NCBI GenBank assembly: GCA_028706745.1
Contig: JAQTVM010000002.1
Span: forward strand, 33,823-97,822
DNA length: 64,000 nt
Reading direction: 5' to 3'
Source of the DNA: Candidatus Nanoarchaeia archaeon
GTDB lineage: Archaea; Nanobdellota; Nanobdellia; SCGC-AAA011-G17; GW2011-AR17
Shown here: piece by piece, positions 17,878-30,232 of the stretch
How the letters are laid out: each line of letters starts with the position of its first letter
Numbering within the stretch: position 1 is the stretch's first letter
Position numbers and translations under genes: made by a program
Notes under the pieces: generated by a model
What the model saw: the letters and a program-made list of their open reading frames with translations, nothing else
What the model was told of the DNA's origin: nothing
The model's database searches: none

Positions 17878-18516
17878 TCATAACTTATCAATATAAGCTG
17901 AAATCTTGTCCTTGCTTTCATCCAAAACATCCTTTACAAGCATGAAATCAGTGTTTTCAAGGAATGCGTTCAAAGCCATAAGCTCGCCTTTCTTCTTCTC
18001 GTTCTTCTTTGTGATGAAATGCCCATAAATCCTTGAAACCGCCTGTATTCCCAGCGCAGGTATTCCAATAGCAAGCGCCAAGGGATTCTGAGTTATTGCA
18101 TAAACTCCAGTGCAGGCAATCGCAGTGCCAAGGCTTGCGTTCTTTATGTATTCTGCAAACTTATTATCTTTCCCGGAGTGAAATGTTTCATTTCCCAAAT
18201 TCACTTCAGGCTGCTCCTGTTCTTGATAATCCTGAAACCCCCTGAATGCGCTTGAGCCATTTACAATAACCTGCTTGTTTCCGCCGGTGTCTGTGATGCC
18301 CATAAGGTAATCGTGCACTTCCCTGCAGAATGCCCTCATCACAGGAGCATCATTCCTATCTTTCATATTATAGTAATTCCTCAGAAGGATAAGGTATTCC
18401 TGCGCATCATCCTCATTGACAAGAAAATGCGCCTTATGTTTGTTTCCCTTTACAAGGCAGCTTGACGCGTCCTCGACGCTCTTCAGTATGATGTCTTCCA
18501 GCGCTTCCTTAGCCAT
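17878..18516 (-). CDS. Small membrane protein, paralogue of 17267-17806
   Basis: Same architecture as neighbour; start trimmed to MAKEALED. Confidence 0.55.
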   Translation of the reverse strand: MAKEALEDIILKSVEDASSCLVKGNKHKAHFLVNEDDAQEYLILLRNYYNMKDRNDAPVMRAFCREVHDYLMGITDTGGNKQVIVNGSSAFRGFQDYQEQEQPEVNLGNETFHSGKDNKFAEYIKNASLGTAIACTGVYAITQNPLALAIGIPALGIQAVSRIYGHFITKKNEKKKGELMALNAFLENTDFMLVKDVLDESKDKISAYIDKL

Positions 18517-18612
18517 ACGGCTGTGTATATAGCAGGAAGTTATAAACGTTGCGGAAAGAAAAGGAGGCAACGATACCATAATGTTTATAATAGCCTAGAA
18601 AAGAATAATTTT

Positions 18613-19305
18613 ATGACAGATTTACCCGACGAATGGTTTAAGCCATTGGAAAAGGATGATGTATATTTTAGGCCGTTTGTATTTGATGGGAATCCGCTAG
18701 ATATTCCTAAAAGAGAATCTATATTTTTAGTCGGAATAAATCCGGCAACTAAGATTACAACAAAGAATAAAAGTCTCGATGAGATTAAAAGGCTTCTTTG
18801 CGATAGGAAAGAACTAAATAGTTTCCTTGAAAAGGAACGAGGAAAAGTAAGTAAAACAAGAAAAGAGATTGGCAAATTAGTAGAATTAATAGGGACCAAT
18901 ATTAAAGTAATAGAAACGGATGTTTGTGCTTACCCTACCAAAGATTTAAGAGAGTTAAAAAACTTTCGTAAGAACCAGGAATATAAGAATAGAATCGAGA
19001 GAGGTATAAAAATATTTAAGGAATTATTGATATCTGTTCAGCCGAAGATTATTATAGTTTATGGAAAATATGCAATAAAAGAATTAAGAAAAGAATATAG
19101 GATAGAAGGCTTAGAAAAAAAGTTTTCTATAAAAGCAGACAAAAGTTCAGCCAAAGATAGAGTATATAAAATGCACTTAATAGATTGTGGATATAAGGTA
19201 AGTATTATCCTTGCCCCTCATTTTTCTAGGAATCAGATTAGCGAAAGAGATATAAAATATATAGCAGAAAAGATTAAAGATATGTGGGCAAAGGGTACAG
19301 GATAG
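18613..19305 (+). CDS. Uracil-DNA glycosylase-superfamily-like protein
   Basis: FLVGINPATKI (motif A-like) and C-terminal APHFSRN; start trimmed to MTDLPDEW. Confidence 0.5.
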   Translation: MTDLPDEWFKPLEKDDVYFRPFVFDGNPLDIPKRESIFLVGINPATKITTKNKSLDEIKRLLCDRKELNSFLEKERGKVSKTRKEIGKLVELIGTNIKVIETDVCAYPTKDLRELKNFRKNQEYKNRIERGIKIFKELLISVQPKIIIVYGKYAIKELRKEYRIEGLEKKFSIKADKSSAKDRVYKMHLIDCGYKVSIILAPHFSRNQISERDIKYIAEKIKDMWAKGTG

Positions 19306-19373
19306 AACGCCGAGTCTGTCGGCGCTGTGCTATGATACAAACATTTTTAAATAATACCAAAATAACAAGGCTT

Positions 19374-19721
19374 ATGGATATTAAGACAAAAATAAAAGTG
19401 TTAACCTGCTGGACAGAAGATTTAAACGAATATCTGAAAGTCCCAAAGGGATTAGAGAAGAAAGTAAGTAAGGATGATATAACTAACCTCCTGAGAGAAG
19501 TAGCATATTGGGCGTCATCAGAATATAATGCAAGCAATATAATGCCCAGCCATATAGATGGATATAGGCGTATGCTTGAAAAAGAATTAAGAGAAAAACA
19601 GCAACATACATGGCAAACATGGCAACATAAACTTTTATGGAGTGTAGTGCCCGCGGCTATTTCTTATTTATTGGGTATATTAACTGCTTTGCTTATAGTA
19701 TACATAGAAGCTAACTTTTAA
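19374..19721 (+). CDS. Small protein with C-terminal transmembrane helix
   Basis: C-terminal LLWSVVPAAISYLLGILTALLIVYIE. Confidence 0.45.
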   Translation: MDIKTKIKVLTCWTEDLNEYLKVPKGLEKKVSKDDITNLLREVAYWASSEYNASNIMPSHIDGYRRMLEKELREKQQHTWQTWQHKLLWSVVPAAISYLLGILTALLIVYIEANF

Positions 19722-20052
19722 TTGATTTAGGAGTTTCCCATTTCAGAAGTATTAAATCTCCACATCTCACACATTTAATTGATTCTATGCCCCCCATTAC
19801 CATTAATTGTTTTTTACAATAAGGACAGCTAAATCCTACACTGCTATTCTTCAAACGTTGACTTATCACAAAACAAAAAGCGCTTACAACTATAGCGCCT
19901 ATCGCTGCAAAAAAGCCTATTATTGTTATAAAGAAAAAAACAGCTACTAAGGCCATTACAACACCTGCCAAAACAAAGATTGCACTTAAGCCCTTGTTTA
20001 GCTCAGAAACAATAGGCAATTTTAATGTTACCTCTTTTTTGGTAGTATTCAT
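19711..20052 (-). CDS. Membrane protein with C-terminal zinc ribbon
   Basis: Two hydrophobic segments then CPYC...CVRC. Confidence 0.6.
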   Translation of the reverse strand: MNTTKKEVTLKLPIVSELNKGLSAIFVLAGVVMALVAVFFFITIIGFFAAIGAIVVSAFCFVISQRLKNSSVGFSCPYCKKQLMVMGGIESIKCVRCGDLILLKWETPKSIKS

Positions 20053-20120
20053 ACCATTCTATTGGGAATTCTAAAGTTTTAAACCTTTGCTTTCAACAAA
20101 TTTTGAATGTTAATTATGAG

Positions 20121-20193
20121 TGGGGATATAGGGATTTGAACCCTAATCAACCGGTCTGGAGCCGGCCGCACTGCCGAGTTATGCTATATCCCC
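20121..20193 (-). tRNA. tRNA-Trp (CCA)
   Basis: GGGGATA/TATCCCC acceptor; GCCGG-CTCCAGA-CCGGT anticodon arm; GGTTCAAATCC T-arm. Confidence 0.92.
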
Positions 20194-20230
20194 GAATGCA
20201 AGAAATATGAGCAATAAAGAGTATTTAACT

Positions 20231-21355
20231 TTAACGCTTCAAGAGATATTTCTCAACCTTGGCTTTTGCCTTCTCCCTTTCAGCCTGGTGCTTCTTCAGG
20301 AAAGAATTAATTTTCTCAATAAGAATTGCTTTCAGCTCGCCTGTAAGCATTTTCCCTGTCTTATAATCGCGGTATATCTCCTGCAATTTCTTGTCATCAG
20401 GCTCAAACAGCATACGCAAGTACTGAAATGAGACATCAACGTCAGGGTTTCCGCCCTTTATCCTGTGCTCCTCAATCGAAACCTGCCCGCCTGAAAATGC
20501 ATACTTGTTAATCTTCTTCTTAACCATCTCAGGAGTGTCTGTTGTGAATATTGCCTGCTCAGCAGCTGACGAAGCAGACATCTTGCCTTCAACGCCGCCT
20601 AATGGCGGCAAAAACATGCACTGGATTGACGCAGGCTTGTAATGCCCTAGCTTAGGCAAAATATCACGAGTTAATCTGAAATGCGGGTCCTGGTCAACTG
20701 CGTGCGGTATTAAGCAGGGAATCTCCTTTCCCTTAAGAACAGACGGCAAAAACGCAGGCACTGCCTGCATTGAAGTGTAAAATATTGAACCTATGTTGTT
20801 CTCATTAGTCATGCCAAAAGTTGATTTTACCATTGAAAACGTGATTTTCTTTGCAACCTTGCAGGCTTCCTTGTACATCAAACCGGCATCTCTTGTATCT
20901 ATGATGAAATGCGTTTTCTTTGGGTCAAAGCCAAGTGCAATCACGTCAAGCATGTTTTCATTAAGCCAGCGCTGTGTGTCCTCAAACTTCATTTCCTGCT
21001 TGAACAGAAACTTTTCCTCGTCAGGAAACTGGAACCAAAGCTCAACATTAAATTTATCCTGCAGCCATTTGGTGAATATCCAAGGCATAAGATGCCCGAG
21101 ATGCACAGGCCCTGAAGGCGCCCTGCCTGTATACAAAAAGAACTTGTTTCCCTTTTCATACTCATCAAGCAAAAATTTCATATCCCTATGGGCAAAAAAT
21201 ACCTTCCTGCAAAGCATGAAATGCAATTCTTTCGTGTGCTTCTTGATTCTCTCAAGCATTGCGTCATTCAGCTTTTCAACGCCAAACTCAGCTATAAGCT
21301 TGTCATAGTCAATGTCGCCTGAAACTTCCCACGGCGTTACCTTGAATTCTGCCAT
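20231..21355 (-). CDS. trpS: Tryptophanyl-tRNA synthetase
   Basis: TGRAPSGPVHLGHLMPW; GGVEGKMSASS (KMSKS-like). Confidence 0.92.
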   Translation of the reverse strand: MAEFKVTPWEVSGDIDYDKLIAEFGVEKLNDAMLERIKKHTKELHFMLCRKVFFAHRDMKFLLDEYEKGNKFFLYTGRAPSGPVHLGHLMPWIFTKWLQDKFNVELWFQFPDEEKFLFKQEMKFEDTQRWLNENMLDVIALGFDPKKTHFIIDTRDAGLMYKEACKVAKKITFSMVKSTFGMTNENNIGSIFYTSMQAVPAFLPSVLKGKEIPCLIPHAVDQDPHFRLTRDILPKLGHYKPASIQCMFLPPLGGVEGKMSASSAAEQAIFTTDTPEMVKKKINKYAFSGGQVSIEEHRIKGGNPDVDVSFQYLRMLFEPDDKKLQEIYRDYKTGKMLTGELKAILIEKINSFLKKHQAEREKAKAKVEKYLLKR

Positions 21356-21445
21356 AGAATATCTTTAGCACAGCGTCTTTATTAAGCTTTTTATTGCTTA
21401 AACCGGGTTTAATGTTTAATAGCTTACAGGGGCTTTACGAACAGG

Positions 21446-21477
21446 TTCGAGCTTAAAAAATCGATTAGATTTTTTAT
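21446..21477 (-). terminator. Putative terminator/hairpin after the nusA end of the RNAP operon
   Basis: AAAAAATC-GATTA-GATTTTTT inverted repeat. Confidence 0.4.
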
Positions 21478-21881
21478 TCAACCTTGACTTCAACCTGAAA
21501 ATACTTGGAAACAATTTCCTGTATGCGCCGCAAATTCGTCTTCTCGCGTCCAAAAACCTTCCCTTTCTCAGCTGTATCAGATGTCTTGATAACAACAAGA
21601 TTGTCCTGCCTTTCAACTGCTTTCGGCTTCAAAGGAAAAAGCAAATTGCGGACAAACTCAACAGGCTCGGGGTTAAACTCATAAACTTTTATCTCTTTCT
21701 TGAAAACAGAAGACGCTTTTTTTATGTTCGCGCCGCCTTTGCCTATGGCAAGCCCCATCTGCCCCATATCAATAATAAATACTAAAGAATCGCCTTCTGC
21801 AAAGCAGTCCTTGACAGAAGCGTGAGTAAGATTCTCAAATACATTAATGAAGCCTATTGTCTTCATATCGAAACTGACCAT
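21474..21881 (-). CDS. nusA: NusA-like KH-domain transcription factor
   Basis: GQMGLAIGKGGANIKKA; position in RNAP operon. Confidence 0.88.
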   Translation of the reverse strand: MVSFDMKTIGFINVFENLTHASVKDCFAEGDSLVFIIDMGQMGLAIGKGGANIKKASSVFKKEIKVYEFNPEPVEFVRNLLFPLKPKAVERQDNLVVIKTSDTAEKGKVFGREKTNLRRIQEIVSKYFQVEVKVE

Positions 21882-21883
21882 CT

Positions 21884-25908
<4,025 letters not shown>

Positions 25909-25915
25909 TTTTTCC

Positions 25916-27751
25916 TCAATACTTGCTCTTCAAGTGCAGCTGCGGGTAGATTCCTATTGCTTTTAGCTCTTCAAGCAAAAGCTTGAATGCATAGCTAAGC
26001 TCCACTGATGCAACTTCAATATTAGCCCCGCACTTTGTGCAGTATGCCTTGCCTTTCATCTCGTCAAAGACAGCAAGCATGCCGCAGCTTTCGCAGATGT
26101 GCACCACTGTCCTGTCCGAGTCAAATCTTTCCTTTAGCAAGAGCGATGCGCCGTGCGCGACAAAGCAGTCTTTTTCCATTTCACCCAATCTCAAACCGCC
26201 GCCCTTGCTTCTTCCTTCAATCGGCTGTCTTGTCAAGAGCTGGATTCTTCCAGATGCCCTTGCATGCAGCTTGTTTGCAACCATGTGCTTTAATTTCATG
26301 TAATACATGCTTCCGATGAATATCTGGGCTGTAAATTCCTCCCCTGTGATTCCGTTGTACATTTTTTCAGTGCCGTTTTCCCTGAAACCCATGTCAAGAA
26401 GTGTTGTTCTCAGGTCTGCCTCGCTTTCTGCCGCGAATGTGCTGCCGTCAATGTACCTTCCTGACAATGCGCCGACTTTTCCGCCTATAACTTCAATCAA
26501 ATGAGATATTGTCATTCTTGAAGGCAGTGAGTGAGGCGAGAATATCAGGTCAGGCGCTATTCCTGATGAAGAAAACGGCATGTCAGACTGCGGAATAATT
26601 CTTCCTATGACTCCTTTCTGCCCGTGCCTTGAAGCGAACTTGTCCCCTATTTCCGGATTTCTCTGGTCCCTTAATCTTACCTGTATAAGCTTGTTTCCTT
26701 CCTCATTCTCTGTGATTACAACAAGATCCACTGTGCCGTGCTCGCCCTGCTTTACAGTTAATGAGCTTTCCCTTCTCATGTTTGCGGCAATGCTGAATTC
26801 TTCAAGCTCGCCAAGGAACCTCGGAGGCGATGTTTTTCCGATTACAACCTCGTGTTCCAGCAGTTTTGCTCCCGGATAAACAATACCATCATCTTCAAGA
26901 TACCTGTAATCTTCCTCTGACTTGTAGCCCTTGACTTCCTTGTCAGGAACAGCTATTTCATCAACCAAGCCTCCCTGGTATCTTAATTCCTCAACAACAT
27001 ACGGCCTGTAATAGCTTGACCTTGCAAGGCCTCTTTCAACAGAACCCTTGTTAAGTATAATCGCGTCTTCCATGTTGTATCCGTCAAGAGCCATGACTGC
27101 AATTGTAACATTGTGCCCTGAAGGGTGCTTTTCATAGTTTGTTACATCGTGAACAAATGATTTTACAATTGGCATCTGCGGGTAATGCAATATGCTTACA
27201 TCCGTGTCAACCCTTAACAAAAAGTTTGACGCATACATGCCCAGGCTCTGCTTCTGGGTTTTTGAACCCCTGTTAAGTCTTGATGACTGCCCGAAGTTTG
27301 CATAGGGGACGAGGGAAGTAACCATTCCCAGAATTGCAATAGGGCTTATTTCCAGATGAGTGTGCTCTTTTGTAAGGTACTTGTCATTCAAAGCAATAAA
27401 CGCCTCTTCCTCTTCTCCTGCATCGAGGTATTCAATTACTCCTTCCTTGACAAGCCCGTCCCATGTCAGCTCGTTTGCCCTTAGCTTTTTCAAGTGCTCT
27501 TCCTTAAGCCTCGGCTCCCCGTTTTCAACAACAATAAGCGGCCTTCTTGCCCTGCCTGTTATTGTATTTATGACAACCTCGTTAAAGTCAGGATCATAAG
27601 AAATATTAACTGCATAAGGCAGTTTTCCCGCTCTTCTTTCTGCCTTGACAGACTTTACAAAGTCTTTTGCGCTGTCAACAGTTCCAATGAATTTTTCATC
27701 TATGTATACATCTACCATTCTCATTCCACCCTGTTCCATTCGAGGGTCCAC
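25916..27751 (-). CDS. rpoB1: RNA polymerase subunit B'
   Basis: GDKFASRHGQKGVIG; GGLRLGEMEKDCFVAHG. Confidence 0.96.
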   Translation of the reverse strand: MDPRMEQGGMRMVDVYIDEKFIGTVDSAKDFVKSVKAERRAGKLPYAVNISYDPDFNEVVINTITGRARRPLIVVENGEPRLKEEHLKKLRANELTWDGLVKEGVIEYLDAGEEEEAFIALNDKYLTKEHTHLEISPIAILGMVTSLVPYANFGQSSRLNRGSKTQKQSLGMYASNFLLRVDTDVSILHYPQMPIVKSFVHDVTNYEKHPSGHNVTIAVMALDGYNMEDAIILNKGSVERGLARSSYYRPYVVEELRYQGGLVDEIAVPDKEVKGYKSEEDYRYLEDDGIVYPGAKLLEHEVVIGKTSPPRFLGELEEFSIAANMRRESSLTVKQGEHGTVDLVVITENEEGNKLIQVRLRDQRNPEIGDKFASRHGQKGVIGRIIPQSDMPFSSSGIAPDLIFSPHSLPSRMTISHLIEVIGGKVGALSGRYIDGSTFAAESEADLRTTLLDMGFRENGTEKMYNGITGEEFTAQIFIGSMYYMKLKHMVANKLHARASGRIQLLTRQPIEGRSKGGGLRLGEMEKDCFVAHGASLLLKERFDSDRTVVHICESCGMLAVFDEMKGKAYCTKCGANIEVASVELSYAFKLLLEELKAIGIYPQLHLKSKY

Positions 27752-27772
27752 TCACTTCGTTCGCAGACCATT
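27741..27772. repeat. Hairpin of dispersed family at the rpoB2/rpoB1 junction
   Basis: Minus strand TGGTCTGCGAACGAAGTGAGTGGACC. Confidence 0.5.
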
Positions 27773-29266
27773 TTATGCGCACTTCCTCAGACCCAATACC
27801 TCAAGAGATTTCTTGAGCTTGTCTTCCTGAACTTCTTCCTGTGTAATCTCGCAAAGCATTGCCATGTTTTTTCTTAAACCAATAGGCGTACCTTCAGGCG
27901 TCTCAATAGGGCATAACCTTCCCCAGTGAGTGCAATGCAATTCCCTTGCCTCGAAGTTTTCCTGGGTTGCTGACAATAATGAAACAACCCTTGTCAAATG
28001 CGATCTTGTTGCAATGAAGTTAATCCTGTCGAGGTTCTGGCTTATTCCCTTTCTTCCGCCAACCCATGTTCCTGTCGCCATTGCGCTCTTTATTCTTGAA
28101 GTCAAAAGCTTGTCCCTTATGATTGTTTTCACTGACTGGAACTTGCCTCTCTTGACTAATCTCTGGAAGTTGTATAATATGTCATTTACAAGCACCTTCA
28201 TGTTTACTCTCATTAATTCAGCCATCAGGTCGCCTGACAATTTCAATTTCTTGTTCTTGTAGTGGTCCTTGTCAGCAGGCGTCACTCCATCCTTTGAAAT
28301 CTGTAGGAATTTCTTGATAATCTTGCATAAGTTGTAAGCTTTCAATGCCCTGTCCTTTTGCGTTATGCCTATGTGAGGCAGCAAAAACTGGTCAAGCTGC
28401 TCAAGGCACTTGTCTGTCTTGCTTTCCTTTGGCTGGACAGCGATTGCTCCCTTTGCAGCAAGCACATTCAATGCGTCTTCCGAGGTTCTTATCTCGCTGA
28501 GGTCGTGAAGGTTCAGGTATACCTCGTCATACATTTTCTCGTCGCAGATAAGCTGCATGATGTCCTGGTCTTTTACAAGCCCGAGAGCCTTGATGACATA
28601 CATGATAGGCACTCTCTTGAATCTCGTGAATGAGATGTAAATTAACCCGTCGCGCATCTGCTCAATCACGTGCGGAATGTTGTATGATTCCTTGTGCGAG
28701 AAGAGTTTTGCAGTAAACTTGCTCGGGCCTGAACTTTCCTGCACAAACAATTTATTGGGAACCAAGTCCTCGACTGTGATTAACGCCCTCTCTTTTCCGT
28801 TGAGTATGAAATATCCGCCCGGGTCGTCAGGGTCTTCCCCCTTCTTGATTAATTCGTCCCTGTTAAGCCCTGTCAGATTGCAGTATTTTGACCTGAGCAT
28901 TACAGGCATTTTTCCTATAGGTGTTGAGAATGCTTCCCTTTGCACTCCGTCAATATGCACAGTGACATCAAGGTGCATCGGCGCCGAGTATGTAAGCTGC
29001 CTTAATCTTGCTTCCATCGGATAAATATCTTTTCTTGAACCGTCTGCTTCCTGTATTTTCGGCTTCTCAATTCTTATGTTGTCGAACCTTATCCTGAAAT
29101 CATTGACATCAGTCGGAATAACTGTAGGAATAATATCCCCCACTTCTTTCACTATCTTGGGAATTTCCATCTCAACAAAATTATTGAATGACTTCCTGTT
29201 AAAGTCAGTGAGAGCGTGCTCTTCAAAGTATTTTCTTATCAGGAAGTTAGAGTCAGGCATTGTCAC
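27773..29266 (-). CDS. rpoB2: RNA polymerase subunit B''
   Basis: GGYFILNGKERALI; HWGRLCPIETPEGTPIGL. Confidence 0.95.
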   Translation of the reverse strand: MTMPDSNFLIRKYFEEHALTDFNRKSFNNFVEMEIPKIVKEVGDIIPTVIPTDVNDFRIRFDNIRIEKPKIQEADGSRKDIYPMEARLRQLTYSAPMHLDVTVHIDGVQREAFSTPIGKMPVMLRSKYCNLTGLNRDELIKKGEDPDDPGGYFILNGKERALITVEDLVPNKLFVQESSGPSKFTAKLFSHKESYNIPHVIEQMRDGLIYISFTRFKRVPIMYVIKALGLVKDQDIMQLICDEKMYDEVYLNLHDLSEIRTSEDALNVLAAKGAIAVQPKESKTDKCLEQLDQFLLPHIGITQKDRALKAYNLCKIIKKFLQISKDGVTPADKDHYKNKKLKLSGDLMAELMRVNMKVLVNDILYNFQRLVKRGKFQSVKTIIRDKLLTSRIKSAMATGTWVGGRKGISQNLDRINFIATRSHLTRVVSLLSATQENFEARELHCTHWGRLCPIETPEGTPIGLRKNMAMLCEITQEEVQEDKLKKSLEVLGLRKCA

Positions 29267-29285
29267 TCGTGCCTCCTCGTTCCAG

Positions 29286-29313
29286 GCTTAACTTCGCTGC
29301 GCTCGTTAAGCAT
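29286..29313. repeat. 7-bp stem hairpin at the rpoH/rpoB2 junction
   Basis: GCTTAAC-TTCGCTGCGCTC-GTTAAGC. Confidence 0.6.
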
Positions 29314-29548
29314 TGATTACCACCCTGAAAAAGTTTACCTTTCCTATTGTCGGGCTTTCCCTTTCAATTTTTATCACATCGCCGGGCTTTATATCAAAGT
29401 TTTTCAAAGCAGGGTCTGATTTTAGAATTTTCGGCAGCTGCCTTAAGGAAACATTGTACTGCTCAAGAAGCTTCTGCGCCTCGTCATCACTAAGCTTTGT
29501 GTGCTTCGGTATAAGCTTGTGTTCCTGAATGTCGAATTTTTCAGCCAT
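29306..29548 (-). CDS. rpoH: RNA polymerase subunit H
   Basis: HKLIPKHTKLSDDEAQKLLEQYNVSLRQLPKI; start trimmed to MAEKFDIQEH. Confidence 0.93.
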   Translation of the reverse strand: MAEKFDIQEHKLIPKHTKLSDDEAQKLLEQYNVSLRQLPKILKSDPALKNFDIKPGDVIKIERESPTIGKVNFFRVVINA

Positions 29549-29608
29549 TTTTATTTTTGTTTCCTTCTGCCGCCCGCCCGTTTGGGCGGAAGGTTTGCCT
29601 CTGAATAA

Positions 29609-29654
29609 GAGCGGACCGGACGGTTCGCATCGCCTTGCGATGCACCGCCCGCTC
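29609..29654. repeat. Long hairpin unit beginning with a copy of the neighbouring tRNA 3' end
   Basis: GAGCGG...CGGT-TC-GCATCGC-CTT-GCGATGC-ACCG-CCCGCTC; GGACCGGACGG repeated at 29673. Confidence 0.6.
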
Positions 29655-29672
29655 CAGCTCACTTCGTTCGCT

Positions 29673-29775
29673 GGACCGGACGGGATTCGAACCCGCGACC
29701 ACCTGATATCTTCCAAGCCTGGTAAAAGTTACACCGCGATTGCTCAGGTGCGCTACCAGGCTGCGCTACCGGTCC
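29673..29775 (-). tRNA. tRNA gene with 30-nt anticodon-arm insertion (putative intron); isotype unresolved
   Basis: GGACCGG/CCGGTCC acceptor, GCGC/GCGC D-stem, CCTGA/TCAGG anticodon stem, GGGTTCGAATCCC T-arm; 37 nt between anticodon stems instead of 7. Confidence 0.8.
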
Positions 29776-29819
29776 TTCATGTCCTGGCCGATGCAGTAAC
29801 TCGCGTTCTGTATCGTCCA
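29776..29819. ncRNA. Tandem hairpin unit 1 (possible structured RNA)
   Basis: Ungapped 44-nt repeat with 29833-29876; minus strand GTCTTGG-A-CGAT-A-CAGAAC-GCGA-GTTACTG-C-ATCG-G-CCAGGAC. Confidence 0.4.
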
Positions 29820-29832
29820 AGACGCTGTTTTT

Positions 29833-29876
29833 TTCACGCCCTTGCCGATGCAGGAATTGTGATTCCTTATCGTCCA
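29833..29876. ncRNA. Tandem hairpin unit 2 (possible structured RNA)
   Basis: Paired with unit 1; minus strand CGAT-A-AGGAAT-CACA-ATTCCT-GC-ATCG with different arm sequence but retained pairing. Confidence 0.4.
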
Positions 29877-29896
29877 GTGCGTCTCGCTTCGCTCAC

Positions 29897-29970
29897 GCCC
29901 TGGCCGAGATTCGAACTCGGGTCGCAACCGTGACAGGGTTGCATGATAGGCCGGGCTACACTACCAGGGC
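29897..29970 (-). tRNA. tRNA-Asp (GTC)
   Basis: GCCCTGG/CCAGGGC acceptor; CAACC-CTGTCAC-GGTTG anticodon arm. Confidence 0.92.
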
Positions 29971-30232
29971 CTAAACCAAATATTCCCCTCAAGGGCGTTA
30001 TTGATATGCATAGTGCCGACTGAGAGAAATGTTTGTGCCATTTTCAAAAGAGAGATACGAGGGTATATATAAATGTTTCGGTTTTTTATTGCTTTTGCTG
30101 ACAATACGGATTTTTAGCCTTTTTGCCAAAAATGCCCATAATTTGCTAATAGGAGCAATTCTGCTATTTAAATTCTGCTATTTATATTGCATGTCTGGCA
30201 GAATTGTCCATAAGATAATTATGGCAACAGAA

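Noticed and set aside
29609-29900. CRISPR array (regular ~57-60 bp units)
   Set aside because: Only two to three units, no short identical direct repeats and no cas genes; hairpin units fit better.
29529-29933. ORF 29529-29933 (+)
   Set aside because: Runs through two tRNA-region hairpin units and a tRNA gene; spurious.
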